A DNA stretch of 64,000 nt from Cordylochernes scorpioides (taxonomy: Eukaryota; Arthropoda; Arachnida; Pseudoscorpiones; Chernetidae). Where the stretch lies: contig CP092877.1 of NCBI GenBank assembly GCA_030710605.1, forward strand, positions 70,763,662-70,827,661, read 5' to 3'. The notes under the pieces are model-generated. The model was not told where the DNA came from and did not search any database. It saw nothing but the letters and a program-made list of their open reading frames with translations. The position numbers were made by a program, and so were the translations under genes. This document shows, piece by piece, positions 23,901 through 35,971 of the stretch (positions are counted from its first letter, which is position 1; each line of letters begins with the position of its first letter).

Positions 23901-26713
23901 CCACTTGGATTTTGCGCTCCAGTATTCTTGCCACCAAAGTTGTTACTGCAGCGATCATGGGGGCTGAAACTAGGTTGGGATACACCTCTACCCGAAAGTA
24001 TGGCCCAGGAATTTCGAACCTGGTTGGATCAAATAAAATTAATAGAGTTAATAAAGATACCGAGATATATGTGGAATGATCTCATTTTCCCTACAGAAGT
24101 TCATATCTTTTGTGACGCTAGTCAAAGAGGCTATGGAGCTGTAGCCTATTTAAGGAGCGAAACGGGACGAGAAAATACTCTAACTTTGATTTGGAGCAAA
24201 GTCAGATTAGCTCCTATGAAGAGTATTACGATCCCTCGCTTGGAATTAATGGCCATGGTACTAGGAGCTAGACTAGCCAATGCAATCCAAGCTGCCTTGA
24301 AGAGAAAATGTGAAACAACTCTTTGGTCTGACTCTACTACCGCGCTAAGTTGGATAAAGAAAGAAATTGAGTGGAGAGTTTTCGTGAGAAACCGAGTCAG
24401 AGAAATACAGGCCACTACCAATTTGAACGATTGGAGGTTCGTTCCTAGTCAGTTGAACCCGGCCGATCTTCTGTCTCGAGGTTGCCCTCCAAGCCAGTTT
24501 GTGCAAAGCAGATGGTGGGAGGGCCCCGAATGGTTGAAAAAACCTAAAGAATTCTGGCCCAATTCAGAGTTCTCGATAAATCCAAAAGAAATAAAGGTTG
24601 AAGAAAACATTATGAAAACCAACATTAATTTGAACATCGATTATAAAGACTGGTTACTGACAAGGAGGTCTAATTACTCTCTCAATATCAGGGTAATGTC
24701 CTATGTTTTAAGATTTTTAGGGAAACTTAAAAAACAGTCAACTGAAACAGGACCTTTGAAAGTTTCAGAATTAGACTTGGCAGAAAAAAAGCGTATCCGA
24801 ATGATTCAGGAGAAAGTCTCCATAGAGAAATCGAATGCAACCAAGAGTTTAAAAATATTAAAAAACACTGACGGACTTTGGTGTGTAGAAAGCAAACTTT
24901 TACATGGACAGGTCCCAGAAGAATTTAAAACTCCTATCATTCTACCAGGCGACCATCCCTTCGTAGAGCAACTTATATGGGAAGTGCACCTGAAGAATGG
25001 ACATGTAGGCGTGCAATTCATTTTATCAAAGCTGAGAGAGAAATTTTGGATAATCAGGGGAAGGAAAACGATAAGGAAAATTATCAGTAAGTGCATTGTT
25101 TGCAAGAGACTTAAAGAAAAGTCTCTGCAAAGACCAATGGCAGCTTTGCCAGAAAACAGAATTGGACTGGGCAAACCCTTCCAAGTTACAGGAGTTGATT
25201 TATTAGGCCCTCTTCATTTGAAAGAAGGTGGGAAAGTGTGGGTAGCCGCCTTTACTTGCGCCGTCTATCGCGCTATTCATCTGGAGTTCATGGTAATCAT
25301 GGTAAACGGTTTGCGGATTTCGACAAATTAGAAAGAAGGAATCATATATCGCCGCAACTCTTTTTATTATTATAGCGGTTAAGGAAGCTTTCGGGCAAGC
25401 CCTTCTTCAGCTAATTATATTGTACAATTAAAGAGAGATTATATATCGTTTTTAATATAAATCAAAATAAACGAAAAGAAATTTACCACGCCCCTATCGC
25501 CCTCGTTTCAATAGCACCGCGTGGCCACGTTATGTCTGATCCTAACTTCAAATGTAATATGGTACAAAAATATCTTAAAAGAAAGTTATGTAATTGAATA
25601 AATATAAAGAATCAACTATAAACAGTTCAAAGGATTTAGTGGAGATTTTTAGGATAGAAGGGGAACGTACTGTGATGGCAACTGTATACTTTTGTTTAAT
25701 GGTTTAGGGTGCTTCATGGTTTCTATTGCTTCAAGAATGAGTCTTTGGGTTTTAGTTTTGGCATTTGTATGGAGGATTCTGGTATTATTGAAGTTGTTCA
25801 TCTGGAGTTGTTGAAGAGTTTAGAGACAGGAGTCTTCATGATGGCCCTCCATAGATTTATTTGTCGGAGAGGGCGCCCCGAGAAAATATATAGCGACAAT
25901 GGCACCAATTTCGCAAAACTTAATAGAATATTCAAGAGATTGGATTGGACTAGAATTGAAAGGGAAACCTCAATTAAAAGGATACAATGGATTTTTATCC
26001 CTCCTTCTGCTCCTTGGTGGGGAGGATTTTGGGAAAGAATGGTTAGGACAATAAAGGAAATGTTGATAAAGATGCTAGGTCACAGGAAGCTGAAATATGT
26101 ACAACTGCAGACTGCCCTTTGTGAAATCGAATCTATCATTAATAATCGACCCCTCACTTATGTCTCTGAAGACGACAATGATCTAAAACCGTTAACTCCT
26201 AATGAGTTTTTACAAAATGGTCCAGAGTCTAGCTTTCCTGAATTTGAAAATTTAAAGCCAGAAATGTTGCACACTAGATACAGAGAGTTAGGTCAACTGA
26301 AGAGAGAATTGAAGCAGAGATTCTTAAAGGAATATTTAGGCGCGCTGATTCAGAAATCCGAAAATATTGATAGAAGACAGTTGAAAGTAGGAGACGTTGT
26401 ACTGATCGGGCAAGAAAATCTTAAAAGAATGTTTTGGCCTAAAGGGCGAATAGTAAATCTCATACCAGGAAAAGATGGAATAGTGAGAGTGGCCCATGTT
26501 AAAACATCCACAGGAACCTTGATCAGGGCTCTACAACGCTTACACCCTCTTGAAATATCCTCGAATGTTAAGACGATTCAAAAGGACAATTCAAATACCG
26601 AACCCCAATCTGAAGCATTTTTAGGAAATAGGCCCAATATTGAATCCAGGGACTCTAGAAATAGATATGGTAGGGTAATCAGAAAGCCTGCTAGGTATGA
26701 CTCGAAGGACTAG
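20943..26713 (+). pseudogene. BEL/Pao gag-pol polyprotein, one nonsense codon and one insertion
   Basis: The frame starts with the ATG at 20,943, 36 bp past the LTR. Visible domains: a gag region (residues about 1-350, with the DUF1759-like LPELALKSYDGSLECW near 118); three zinc knuckles at about 359-424 (CFFCERTNHASHQC, CFKCLRKGHIQSQC, CKNCGRNHLDVLC); an aspartic protease with LLDSGS near 481; reverse transcriptase with RPVFDASC and the active-site variant YMDN near 895; RNase H (FCDAS, PRLELMAM, WSDST, 24,110-24,350); and integrase with an HHCC finger (24,990-25,110) and D-D-E residues in VTGVDLLG, YSDNGTNF and FWERM. TGA at 23,724-23,726 sits where an ordinary codon is expected (CGA to TGA would explain it). 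A 521-bp insertion at 25,289 splits integrase. Removing it restores phase exactly, giving about 1,749 codons. Confidence 0.96.
25289..25796. mobile_element. Insertion in BEL integrase flanked by 13-bp repeats
   Basis: TTCATCTGGAGTT occurs at 25,276-25,288 and again at 25,797-25,809, and the integrase frame continues perfectly from one copy to the other. The net insertion is therefore 521 bp with a 13-bp target duplication. The insert has no ORF and no clear poly(A) tail. Its minus strand carries CTGAAGA (25,410-25,404), a GGGC/GCCC stem and CGAAA (25,393-25,389), the order of a hammerhead ribozyme core as known from Penelope-like elements. A truncated retroelement or SINE is likely; the class is unresolved. 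Confidence 0.85.
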
Positions 26714-26875
26714 TGAAAGTACCTGTAGAAAAAAAAGGTGTAATATGTGTATTATTTTATGTGTATTTTATGTAATGTAATAGGCATATCTACTCTTGTG
26801 TGTATTGTGTATATATATGCTCTTTTGTCTTATACTTAATTTTGACTTCTTTCGGAGCAAAATTATGTGGGAGAA

Positions 26876-27521
26876 TGTTAAAACTATTTTACCGTTCTTT
26901 TACTTTGTACATAGAATGAAGATCTTAGGTGAAGGGAGACAACGAGCAAGACATCTATATCTATAGATAGCCCCAGCTTGGACCGACCGAGGGCAAAGGT
27001 CGGCGTGGGCGGAGACGACGGAGCGTCATGTTACATTCTTTTTTTGGTCAGTTGGCAGGATTCCCTTGTTAGAAGCGGAGGGGAAAGTTGAGTTCCCTTG
27101 CCAGACGGAGAGACGTCTAAAAGCTATCCTGCAAGCAGCGTCTTGTGGAAGGAAAGACGTCAAGCTATCCTGCAAGCAGCGTCTTGTGGAAGGAAAGACG
27201 TCAACTATCCTGCAAGCAGCGTCTTGTGGACGGAGAGAACGCATTGGAGTATCCCTCAAGCAGCAACTTGAGAGCGGAAAAGACACTTAGACAACCAACG
27301 AGTCGCGACAATTGGACATCGCACAAGACAAGCCAAGCCAAGCCAAGCCTGCGACGGTGCTGCCACGAGGTACTGTGTAAACAAACGCTCGACACCCCCC
27401 CGCCATTTATTTTTGTCTTCCTTCCCTAAGACTACTTTAATTTTACTTTACTTTTTTTGCTTAACCTTTTTTATCTAGTTTTTTAGCTCTGTTTTAATCT
27501 TTAAATACAACCATAATTCTA
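26876..27521 (+). repeat. BEL 3' LTR, left part
   Basis: The first 646 bp of the 3' LTR, from TGTTAAAACTATTTTACC to CATAATTCTA, where the DNA transposon enters at a TA. Differences from the 5' LTR in this part are one A/G substitution, a 1-bp deletion, an extra AGCCA unit and one extra T. Confidence 0.96.
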
Positions 27522-27939
27522 CAGGGTGATCCAAAAGTCCCGCACAACTTTAAAAATTAATAACTCCGCGAATAATTGCGCTAGAGAAATGCGGTAAACA
27601 CCATTGTGTTCAGGATGCAATGGGATTTTTTATGGCAAATAATGAAAAATTCGAAATTGATTTTAGTTACAACTTTATTCACTAGATGGCGCTCTACCAG
27701 AATCAGAGATTCAGCGGCCAAATTGTTTGATAAATTGAAAAATATAACTGAACGACACGTATTTTTCCTTTTTGAATACCAGGAAAGAACCCTAATAATA
27801 TCAAATGATAAATTAATAAAACACCATTTCGCCAAAAGTTAGAAGAATTGGTTGACGATTTTTAAATACAATCTGAGATATGTAAAATAGGTATATGCAA
27901 ATTAAAACATGTAGCAAAAAATATTTATATTTTAGATGG
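27522..27939 (+). repeat. Left terminal inverted repeat, about 418 bp
   Basis: Matches the inverse of 37,961-38,380 with roughly 13 mismatches, fading out after TGTAGCAAAAA and TTTTAGATG. It contains TAGATGGCGCT (27,683) and a 78-codon ORF from the ATG at 27,606 that is also open in the other TIR. Confidence 0.95.
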
Positions 27940-28629
27940 AGTTTTGTGAAATAAATTGAATGTTTGAAAATAACTACTGATATCAATACACGATTTTTGA
28001 AATGTTAATATAGTACCAAAATTTATGATGGCACTACTAATAGGATTTCGTGCTATAAGGAATGTATAGTTTCTTGACTAAAATTGTCGACACTTGACTA
28101 TTTAACTGGATATTTGTCATGATCCAAATATGAAATATAGAGGGGAGTGACAAAATATATTTGTCGTACTTTATTCCATATATCCTATGGGTTTGTCAAA
28201 TGTTATCATTGTTTATTATACTGTATATAATTTTGAAAATGTATCCCCTCAAAAAAAAATCATTTTTAAATCGACCTTTTTACGTTGAAAAACGTGGTAG
28301 TAAAATCATTTTGTATTATTTTTTTGCGCAAAACATCTAAAGTTGGGGGGGGGGGGATACAGAGATTATTCCTTATGCTATTTCTTCGAAAAGCGATAAA
28401 CTAAACATAAGGGGTAAAATTGTGTATACCAGTGTTATTCGAGAAGTTATAACACTTTGGCCTGCACGACATAATATAAAATGTGGGCCAATGACAAACA
28501 AAAAAAAATACTGTTTACAGAAAAAAAAAAGAGTCAAGATGTGAGGACAGCATTTATTATTCCCATAACCCAAAACAAAGAGCTGCAAAATATAACACAT
28601 GAGGTAACTGCCTTCTCTCTTGTATTAGG

Positions 28630-29713
28630 TCACAATCCTTGCTCAATGTGGCGCCCTTCATTCTCAAACACCGCCTGCAGACGATAGATGACAGAATGGT
28701 CACAATTAAATAGTTGAAATTTATAGAAGCATTCAACATGGCCAATGTGGTAGGCCGGCATCGATAAAAACGCGACTTAATGTACCCCATAACCGAAATT
28801 GTAAGGCGTCAAGTCTGGTGATATTGGGGGCCACTGGTATATAAAGTGGCGACTTATCAACGAATTTCACCGAACGTATCCTTCAGCAATTGTTTGGAAC
28901 CGCGGGAGATATGAGGAGGTCCTCCATCTTGCATGAATGTTATTTCGCTTAGAGCTTGTCTGCCCTGCAATATGGGAATACCCTTTTCTCTCAAAAGTTG
29001 AACATAACGTTCACCAGTTACAAAAACGGTTTTAAAAGTTCTTCCATTGATTTTTTCAAAGAAAAATGGCCCAATAATAAAAGAAGAAATGAACCCACAC
29101 AAAACTGTAACTCTGTGCTGATGAAGTGGTATTTCTGTAAAAATCATAGGGTTTTCTGTTGCCAAAATGAGGCAGTTTTGAATGTTAAATTCTCCCTTTA
29201 GATAAAAGTGAGCATCATCTGTTCTTAGAACATTTGGCAGCCAGTTTTCATCAATATCAATTTGCCGGAAAACCCATGCAGCGAATTCTTGACGCTTCTC
29301 AAAATCGCTGACTTTCAACTCGTGGAAACTTTGAATTTTGTTAGGATATTTTTATAGAAAAATTCTAAATGTGTGTTCTCTCCAAACTGTTCCATACGAA
29401 ATCCTCGTTTGTCGAGAATCTTATCTAGCACTTACTTCTCCATACGTGAATAACGTTTCAATAGCTTCAGCATTCTGCAAAACCGTAACAGCCACTGACT
29501 TGCATGTCGATGGTCTTCCACTCCGAGGTTTTGCTTCCAGAGATCCAGTTTCCTCAAAACTTTTAATCAATCGCTTTAGAGAGTAGCAACTCATTGGTCC
29601 TTTACCGCTTCGAATATCTTTAAAGAACGAAACGCTCGTAAAGCTTCAGTGGCAGATTCTGAATCACAATTAAAACAATTCACCAAGAGTGCTCTATCCT
29701 GTAGTGACGGCAT
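28630..29713 (-). pseudogene. Tc1/mariner-superfamily transposase, decayed
   Basis: The start codon at 29,713 opens MPSLQDRALLVNCF. Next come a DUF4817-type helix-turn-helix (ALRAFRSL, FEETGSLEAKPRSGRPS) and an IS630-like catalytic domain with LRTDDAHFYLKGEFN (first Asp), FMQDGGPPHI (second Asp) and WPPISPDLTPYNFG (third Asp). The frame ends near HIEQGL at 28,630. Spacing between the second and third Asp is about 36 residues here, against about 41 in relatives I recall, so a few residues may be lost. At least two consecutive stops (29 kb end of the catalytic domain, near 28,855) and several frameshifts inactivate it. The longest open part is 28,857-29,318. A LINE insertion separates the gene from its own upstream TIR. 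Confidence 0.92.
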
Positions 29714-29718
29714 TCCAG

Positions 29719-31787
29719 GGGGAAGGGGAGAAGTTCGACCACACCTCCTTGCGGTCCCCCCTGCTAATGCTACCGCGTCCGGGGTAACCGCCGCGTCAGG
29801 AGCTGCAGCTCGAGCTCATGATGAGAAATCTACTACGAGGACACAAATCAATCTACTACAACTCAATATAAATGGTACCCAGAGGAAAATAAAGAGCTGA
29901 CTTGTCTTTTCTGTGACAACAATGTACATATTAATTGTCCTCAGGAGACAAAATTGAATCAGAATCTGAGATTCAATATCAAAGATTATACAACACTACG
30001 AAAGGACAGACCGGGAAAATTCGGAGGACGACTTTCCGTTTTGATTAAAACTCTAGAAATCAAATTTAAGGAAATCGCCTATAATCAGAGTAAGCCTAGA
30101 GAAGGCACGACAGAAGCTCAGGCAATAGAAATCTATCTTACAGATAAAACAATTCCAATCATAAATGTTTATCACCACGATAATACTAGCATCAATATAG
30201 GGCTGATAGAGACATTAAGTGAAGCGTCTTCGGATATCGCAATCATACTTGGTGATTTTAACGCCGAAAGCCCAACTTGGGGATCACCTGTCCAGGATAA
30301 CAAAGGTCAGCAGGTTGAGGACATGCTAACCGACCTCGACCTTACGCCGTTAAATAACGACAAGAACACCTATATATCCAAGTCCACAGGCACATAATCC
30401 GCAATAGACATCACAGCGATAAATTACAACATCGCACCCACATCACAATGGAAAATTCTGAAAAGTGCAATCAGTGACCACAGACCAATTTTAACAACCC
30501 TAAAATTCAAAATTGAGAAGTTTCAACAGAATAAAAGAACACTGGAAAAATATTTACAGAAAAGCTTGAAGAACTGTGCAACGAACTGTGCAATCACAGA
30601 ACGATTGACAAAAACTCGGTAAAAATCTCTTTGAACATATCCAAAGCTGCAAAAGTATCGATACCTAGAGGTAGACGTAAAGACCTGTGAATACTTTACT
30701 GGAAGGACCACAATATCGAGGCAATGATTGCAGAGAGAGACAATAAAAATGAACTTCTTAAAACAAATAAAACAGAAGAAATCATAAAGGAACTCATTGA
30801 AATTAGTCACAAAATAGAACAAGAAATTTGGATATTCAAACAAGAAAAATGGGCAGAATTCTGCAAAGAAAATGAATCCAAAAAAGGAAAGCTATCACTG
30901 GAATATAATTAGTGTTATAAAACTCAAAACCAACACTAATTCTCCAATACTCTAACCGATATGAACAGCGAGAACGAACAAACAGATGGCTGACATAATT
31001 TCTGAATATCTTTCAAGCACTTCCAGACTCAGCTATACGAATGAAGGCAGGACTCTAAAAAATAATATAAACAAGTTAGTTAAACAAGCAAGAAATTACC
31101 ATCAACAAGATATTTACTCGAGAGACTTCACACTGAATGAGCTAAATTCATCAATAGGAAAGTTAAATCCAAGATGTCACCTGGAGATGCTCTAATCTTT
31201 GGTCAAATGATTAAACACTTTGGAGACGAAGCTAAAAATCAACTCCTACGAATACTGAAGATTTCATGGCAAACTGGTAAACTAACAAAGAATTGGAAGA
31301 TATCAATTATAGTGCCAATACTGAAACCAAACAAAGATGCTAAGGAATGCAAGAACTATTGGCCAATTGCTCTTACAAGCATACTTTGTAAAATAACAGA
31401 ATGAATTATCCACTCTAGGCTCATAGTCTGGCTCACTAACAATAATAAAATAAACTTCTACCAAACTGCCTAAAGATCCAGACACTGTACAACTGATAAA
31501 CTGTTCTACTTCTGTCACTCAATAATAGATTTCTAGGAAAAACCGCCAAAGGAAACAACGGCAGTATTCCTGGATATGACCTCAGCTTTTGTTCGAGTGT
31601 AGAAATTATTTGAAAGGATGCACAACATCGGAGTAAGAGGAAAAATTCAATCTGGATTGCAGACTTCTTAAGGGGAAGAAGGATAAAGGTTCGGGTCAAT
31701 GGAACATTTTCCAAGGACCGAAGAACATGGGCTGTTATACCTCAGGGATCTGTGCTCAGTCCTCTACTCTTCTCGCTATATATTAAC
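29719..31787 (+). pseudogene. Jockey-like ORF2, 5' part: endonuclease and start of RT
   Basis: The region begins GC-rich (an Ala-rich leader), then TQINLLQLNINGTQRKI, the usual start of an AP endonuclease domain (about 29,845). The endonuclease shows the ILGDFNAESPTWGS signature at about 30,250 and SDHRPIL at about 30,472. The reverse transcriptase starts at about 31,130 (NELNSSIGKLN, then SPGDALIFGQM, then YWPIALTSILCK at about 31,360). Many stops and frameshifts interrupt it, and the coding sequence breaks off at the gypsy target site in what was an LYIN-type motif just before the YADD box. Confidence 0.88.
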
Positions 31788-31926
31788 TGTTGTTTATGTA
31801 AATAGATGAATATTATTTGTATTATTTAAAGCCTCATTTTATAAAAATATATGTATATATAAATTGGACATTTGTTGTTTGCCATGGTCAATTTTGAGCT
31901 CTTGTACGTCTAATTACGACACAACA
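31788..31926 (+). repeat. Gypsy 5' LTR (139 bp)
   Basis: It differs from the 3' LTR at roughly 16-18 of 139 aligned positions by eye and lacks about 32 bp (a GGCCAAACGAAAAGAATAAG-containing stretch) present in the 3' LTR. LTRs are identical at insertion, so this implies considerable age. Confidence 0.93.
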
Positions 31927-32121
31927 AAAGTGGCGACGAGGATGCGCGATCTACAGAGCCAGTAAAAAGCTGAGGAAAACGGCGTCTATGCAAGTATAAC
32001 AACTACATCTTTTAAACAAATCTGACTCTCGGATTATGGAGAGGAAAAATAAGAAAATGGGTTAAGATTACATATTTTAAACTATCTGAATCAAGAAAAC
32101 AAAGGAGTAGAAAAGATCAGC

Positions 32122-32762
32122 ATGACAAGTTCAAAGTTAATAATACCTTTTAGATGCTATAGCCCAGTGGAGGATACCTTCGATCTTTTTGTACAAAAAT
32201 TCGAGGCTTTCTTTTTGGCATCTGAAAGAGGAGATTAAAGTGCTGATTTTTACCTTGCTACCAGATTATGAAACTTTGAAACTGGGAAACGACATTTTCT
32301 TCCTGGTCTAATGAAAGATCAACACTATGATACTATCATTCAAAGAATTAAGCTGCATATAAATCCAAGTGATGCAGATTTCTAAAGAGAATTCAACAGG
32401 AAGGAGAATCAATTCCGGAATATCTTAGAGAATTGAAACGTTTAGCAATAAATTGTAAGTTCGGCGATATGCTGGGAACCATGATGCGAGACCGTTTTGT
32501 GGCTGGAATCAAGTTGGAAAGCCTTGCAGTGGCGATCTCTTCGAACTGGCGGAGATATAAATACAAGAGAATTACAAGATAAATTAGTGGCCAAGATATC
32601 CCCTGTGAATGGAAAGGATAAAAAGGGCGAGTACAATAATAGTACGGCGCAGTATAGGCCTTTCAGGCAAAGGGGAGAAATAATGTGTTATAGATGTGGT
32701 GAAAGACATTCACACGTGGCCTCTGTTTGCCCTCGTAGAACAAAGACTTGTTTTAAAATGTA
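32122..32762 (+). pseudogene. Gypsy gag remnant with zinc knuckle
   Basis: From the ATG at 32,122 the trace runs through a capsid-like region with several frame changes. ESIPEYLRELKRLAINC at about 32,405 and FGDMLGTMMRDRFVAGI at about 32,463 are characteristic of gypsy gag proteins. A CCHC-type knuckle, CYRCGERHSHVASVC (about 32,686-32,730), follows, with one extra residue before the His. A second knuckle is decayed. Confidence 0.8.
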
Positions 32763-32805
32763 AAAAACTGGGTCATTTAAGTAGGGTCTGGAAAGCTAGT
32801 AAAAA

Positions 32806-35762
32806 ATGTGGAGATGTAAATTTGTACAAAAGGACTCTATATATTCTATACAGGGCGAAACTGATGACACAATAAATTTAACAGTAGATGAATATTCTTT
32901 GTGCTTTACAATAGATACAGGAAGTCCAGTTACGTTAATACCTAAATATATTTATAAGATTTATTGGCAAGGTAAAAAATTATTTCCAACAAATTTGAGA
33001 TTAAAATCCTTTTGTGGTAAACCAATAGAGATCATAGGTCAAATAAATGTTTTTGAAAAAGAAGCCTACCAATATTTACGATTAATAGTTGTAAATGAAA
33101 AATCCAGGTGATTTTGTTAGAAAGAGAATGTCTTAAACAGTTAAAAAAACTTGATTATTCTAGACTGAATATACTGAATCTAATAGAAATAGTTTGATTG
33201 ATAGATATGCAGATTTGTTTAACAAAGATTTGGGCTGTCTAAAGGATGTTAAAATAAATTTTAATTTAAAAAAGGATGTGACTCCTGAGTTTTGTAAGGC
33301 CAGAAGTTTACCTTTCTCTCTAAAAAACAAAGTAGAGAATGAAATTGATCGCTTAGTGAATTCTTGCATTTTATAACCCGTAGTTCATGCATATTGGACC
33401 GTCCAATAGTACCGGTATTAAAAAAGGATGGTAGTGTAAGTATATGTGGTGATTTCAGATGTACAGCTAATAAAGCAATAGAATTAGATAAATATCCCAT
33501 TCCATCGATCGATGAGATCTTTTCAAAATTATCTACAAGCACCGTACTTTCGAACCTAGACCTATCACAGGCTTACTTACAAGTAATGTTAGCGGAAGAA
33601 GCCAAAGCTGTTGTTGATATAAACACAACAAAGAGGTTGTTTTCTTATAAAAGACGACCATATGACGTAGCGGTAGCACCAAATAAATTTCAGAGGATTA
33701 TGGAAGGTCCATTTGCTGATTTGCCAGGTGTGGCCTGCTACATAGATAATATATCGGTTGCAGGAAAAGACTTTGAAGATCATGAACAAAAGTTGGATCT
33801 ATTGTTTAGATGATTGCTAGAAAAAGGTTTAAAGTTAAACAGATATAAATGTAAATTTAAAAAGAAATCGGTGAAATATTTAGGATTTAAAATGGATAAA
33901 TATGGACTGCATCCCTTATAAAATAAAATCAAAGCAGTGATAGAGGCGCCTGAATCTAAAGAATGTTTCGCAATTAAGATCTTTCATAGGACTCTTAATT
34001 TATTATCATAGATTCAAAAAGAATATAGCAAACATTTTAGCGCTATTCTATCAACTTTTGAATAAAAATTGTAGATGGAATTTTGGACGAAAGAATATTA
34101 ATTGTTATTTTTAAAATATCAATTGTTATTTTAAAAATGTAAATCATTATTAATGGACTATGGACTAGGCGTAATTCTGATTCATAGAAATGATAGAAAC
34201 GAAGAATGCCCTATAGCTTTTGCTTCTAGAACATTAACTGAAGCGGAAAAAGGTTTCTCTCAACTAGAAAATAAAGCGTCGAGCATAACTTTTGGCGTTG
34301 GGAAATTCAGACAATACTTACTGGTACGAAAATTTGTATTGGTCACAGACAAGCGACCCTTAATTCATATATTTTCACCTCATAAACCAATTCCCATATG
34401 TGCATCATCCAGAATTAAAAGATGGTCCTTATAATTAGCTGCATTTAATTATTTTGTGGAATTTCGAAAAACTAGTGATAATTCCAATGTTGATGCATTG
34501 TCACGTCTTCCCTTAGAATCGAGTGTCAGGGAGTCTCTTGATGAAGACCAGGTACTTCTTCTCAGGAAGTTGAATAAGGTACCGTTCTCTTTTATGGAGG
34601 TGGTATATGAGACGCCCCAAGATAAAATACTGTCTATAGTATTAAGGAATGTTAGAGAAGGCAACTGTGTGTGTGGAAATTCACAAGGGTACCGAGAGAA
34701 AACCCACTAGCTCCTCATTATAAGATCAATGAGGAACTAAGTTTGGAGTTTGGTTGTCTTCAATGGCGTGAAAGAGTGGTAATTCCCCAAAAATTAAGAT
34801 CTTTAATTTTAAATGACTTGCATGAAATACACATGGAAATTGTTAAAATGAAGATGATTGCCATAAGGTATTTTCTGGTGGCCAGGCATAGAGAGTAACA
34901 TCGAGGAGTTAACTAGAGAATGTAGAGTATGCCAAGAATCGGCAACCATGCCCCCGGCTACCATCTCGGAATGGACTTGGCCCGAAAAACCGTGGCATCG
35001 ACTTCAGCTTGATCTAGCGGGTCCGTTCATGGGAAGAATGTTTTTGGTTCTCGTGGACGCATACTCAAAGTGGATATAAATTTGTATAATTAAAGATATT
35101 ACCAGCAAAACGATTATAAATCATCTTAGAGAAATATTTGCCAGATTTGGAATGCCCTAATATTTGGTTACAGATAACGGAAGACAGTTTGTCTCCGGTG
35201 AATTCGAACAATTTACCAAAATGAATGGTATACGGCACACTAAGACCAGTCCGTATAATCCTAGTACAAATGGTTTAGCTGAGAGATATGTAAGAGAGCT
35301 TAAAAACCTTTTGAGAAAGAATAATGGGAAGGATGATTTAGAGACGAATCTACAAAGATTCCTATTTGCTCATAGAGCATTCCCCTTAACTGTAATAAAG
35401 GAATTCCCCCGCGGAACTGCTAATGAAGAGAGGTTTAAGATCAAAATTCTCGAATTTAATACCAAGATGGGAAATCCGCGAGAGGTATTTCATGAGGCCG
35501 TGAGAAGGCAGGAGCAGTTTACTACAGGTTGCGAGGTTTATTTCCGCAACTATGCAACTGGACCTAAACGGTAAAAAGGTACCATTTTGAAATTATTGAG
35601 CTACCGTCACTACCTTATAAGTTGCGAGGGCGTCGTGTATAAGAGGCATATCAATCAATTGCGACCTGCGAGAAAGAAACAAGTGGAGACAAGAAATTTG
35701 ATACTTCCTCGAACATCAGGAGAGAAGCCTGTAGGTGGAAGTCAGAAATAAAGTGAAGAGGA
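32806..35762 (+). pseudogene. Gypsy pol remnant: PR, RT, RNase H, integrase
   Basis: The protease has FTIDTGSPVTLIP at about 32,910. The reverse transcriptase (33,190-33,815) shows PVLKKDGSVSICGDFR, YPIPSIDEIFSKL, LDLSQAYLQV and the catalytic box as YIDN at 33,739. RNase H remnants lie at 34,153-34,434 (DYGLGVILIH, TEAEKGFSQLE). Integrase is in pieces: a damaged HHCC finger at about 34,790-34,950 and the core with MVTDNGRQFVSGEF at 35,164 and NPSTNGLAERYVRELK at 35,258. Stops at about 33,376, 33,811, 34,432, 34,898 and 35,158, together with frameshifts, inactivate it. Confidence 0.9.
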
Positions 35763-35789
35763 GGTTCCAGAGGTTACATCAGGAAACAA

Positions 35790-35940
35790 GGAGGAGACTG
35801 CTTCTGTGCACGTACTCTCTTGCACTCCTAGACCAGGGCCTGTTGCTGTGCACGTGCCCTCTTGCACTCCTAAACCGGGGGCTGTCGCTGTGCAAGTGCC
35901 CGTCCGCAGTCCTGGACTTCAGAGAGCCAGGAAACCCCCA
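35790..35940 (+). repeat. Short tandem repeats in the gypsy pol C-terminus
   Basis: Two and a half units of about 42 bp (CTGTGCACGTACTCTCTTGC, then CTGTGCACGTGCCCTCTTGC, then CTGTGCAAGTGCCC) encode a 14-residue repeat of the type VHVLSCTPRPGPVA. It is followed by RKPPDRLEYY and a stop, the usual end of a gypsy polyprotein. The repeat is a local expansion. Confidence 0.7.
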
Positions 35941-35971
35941 GACCGACTGGAGTATTATTAAGGGGGAGATG

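Noticed and set aside
21274-25174. Minus-strand ORFs of 60-120 codons under the BEL gag-pol
   Set aside because: Shadow frames of the coding strand.
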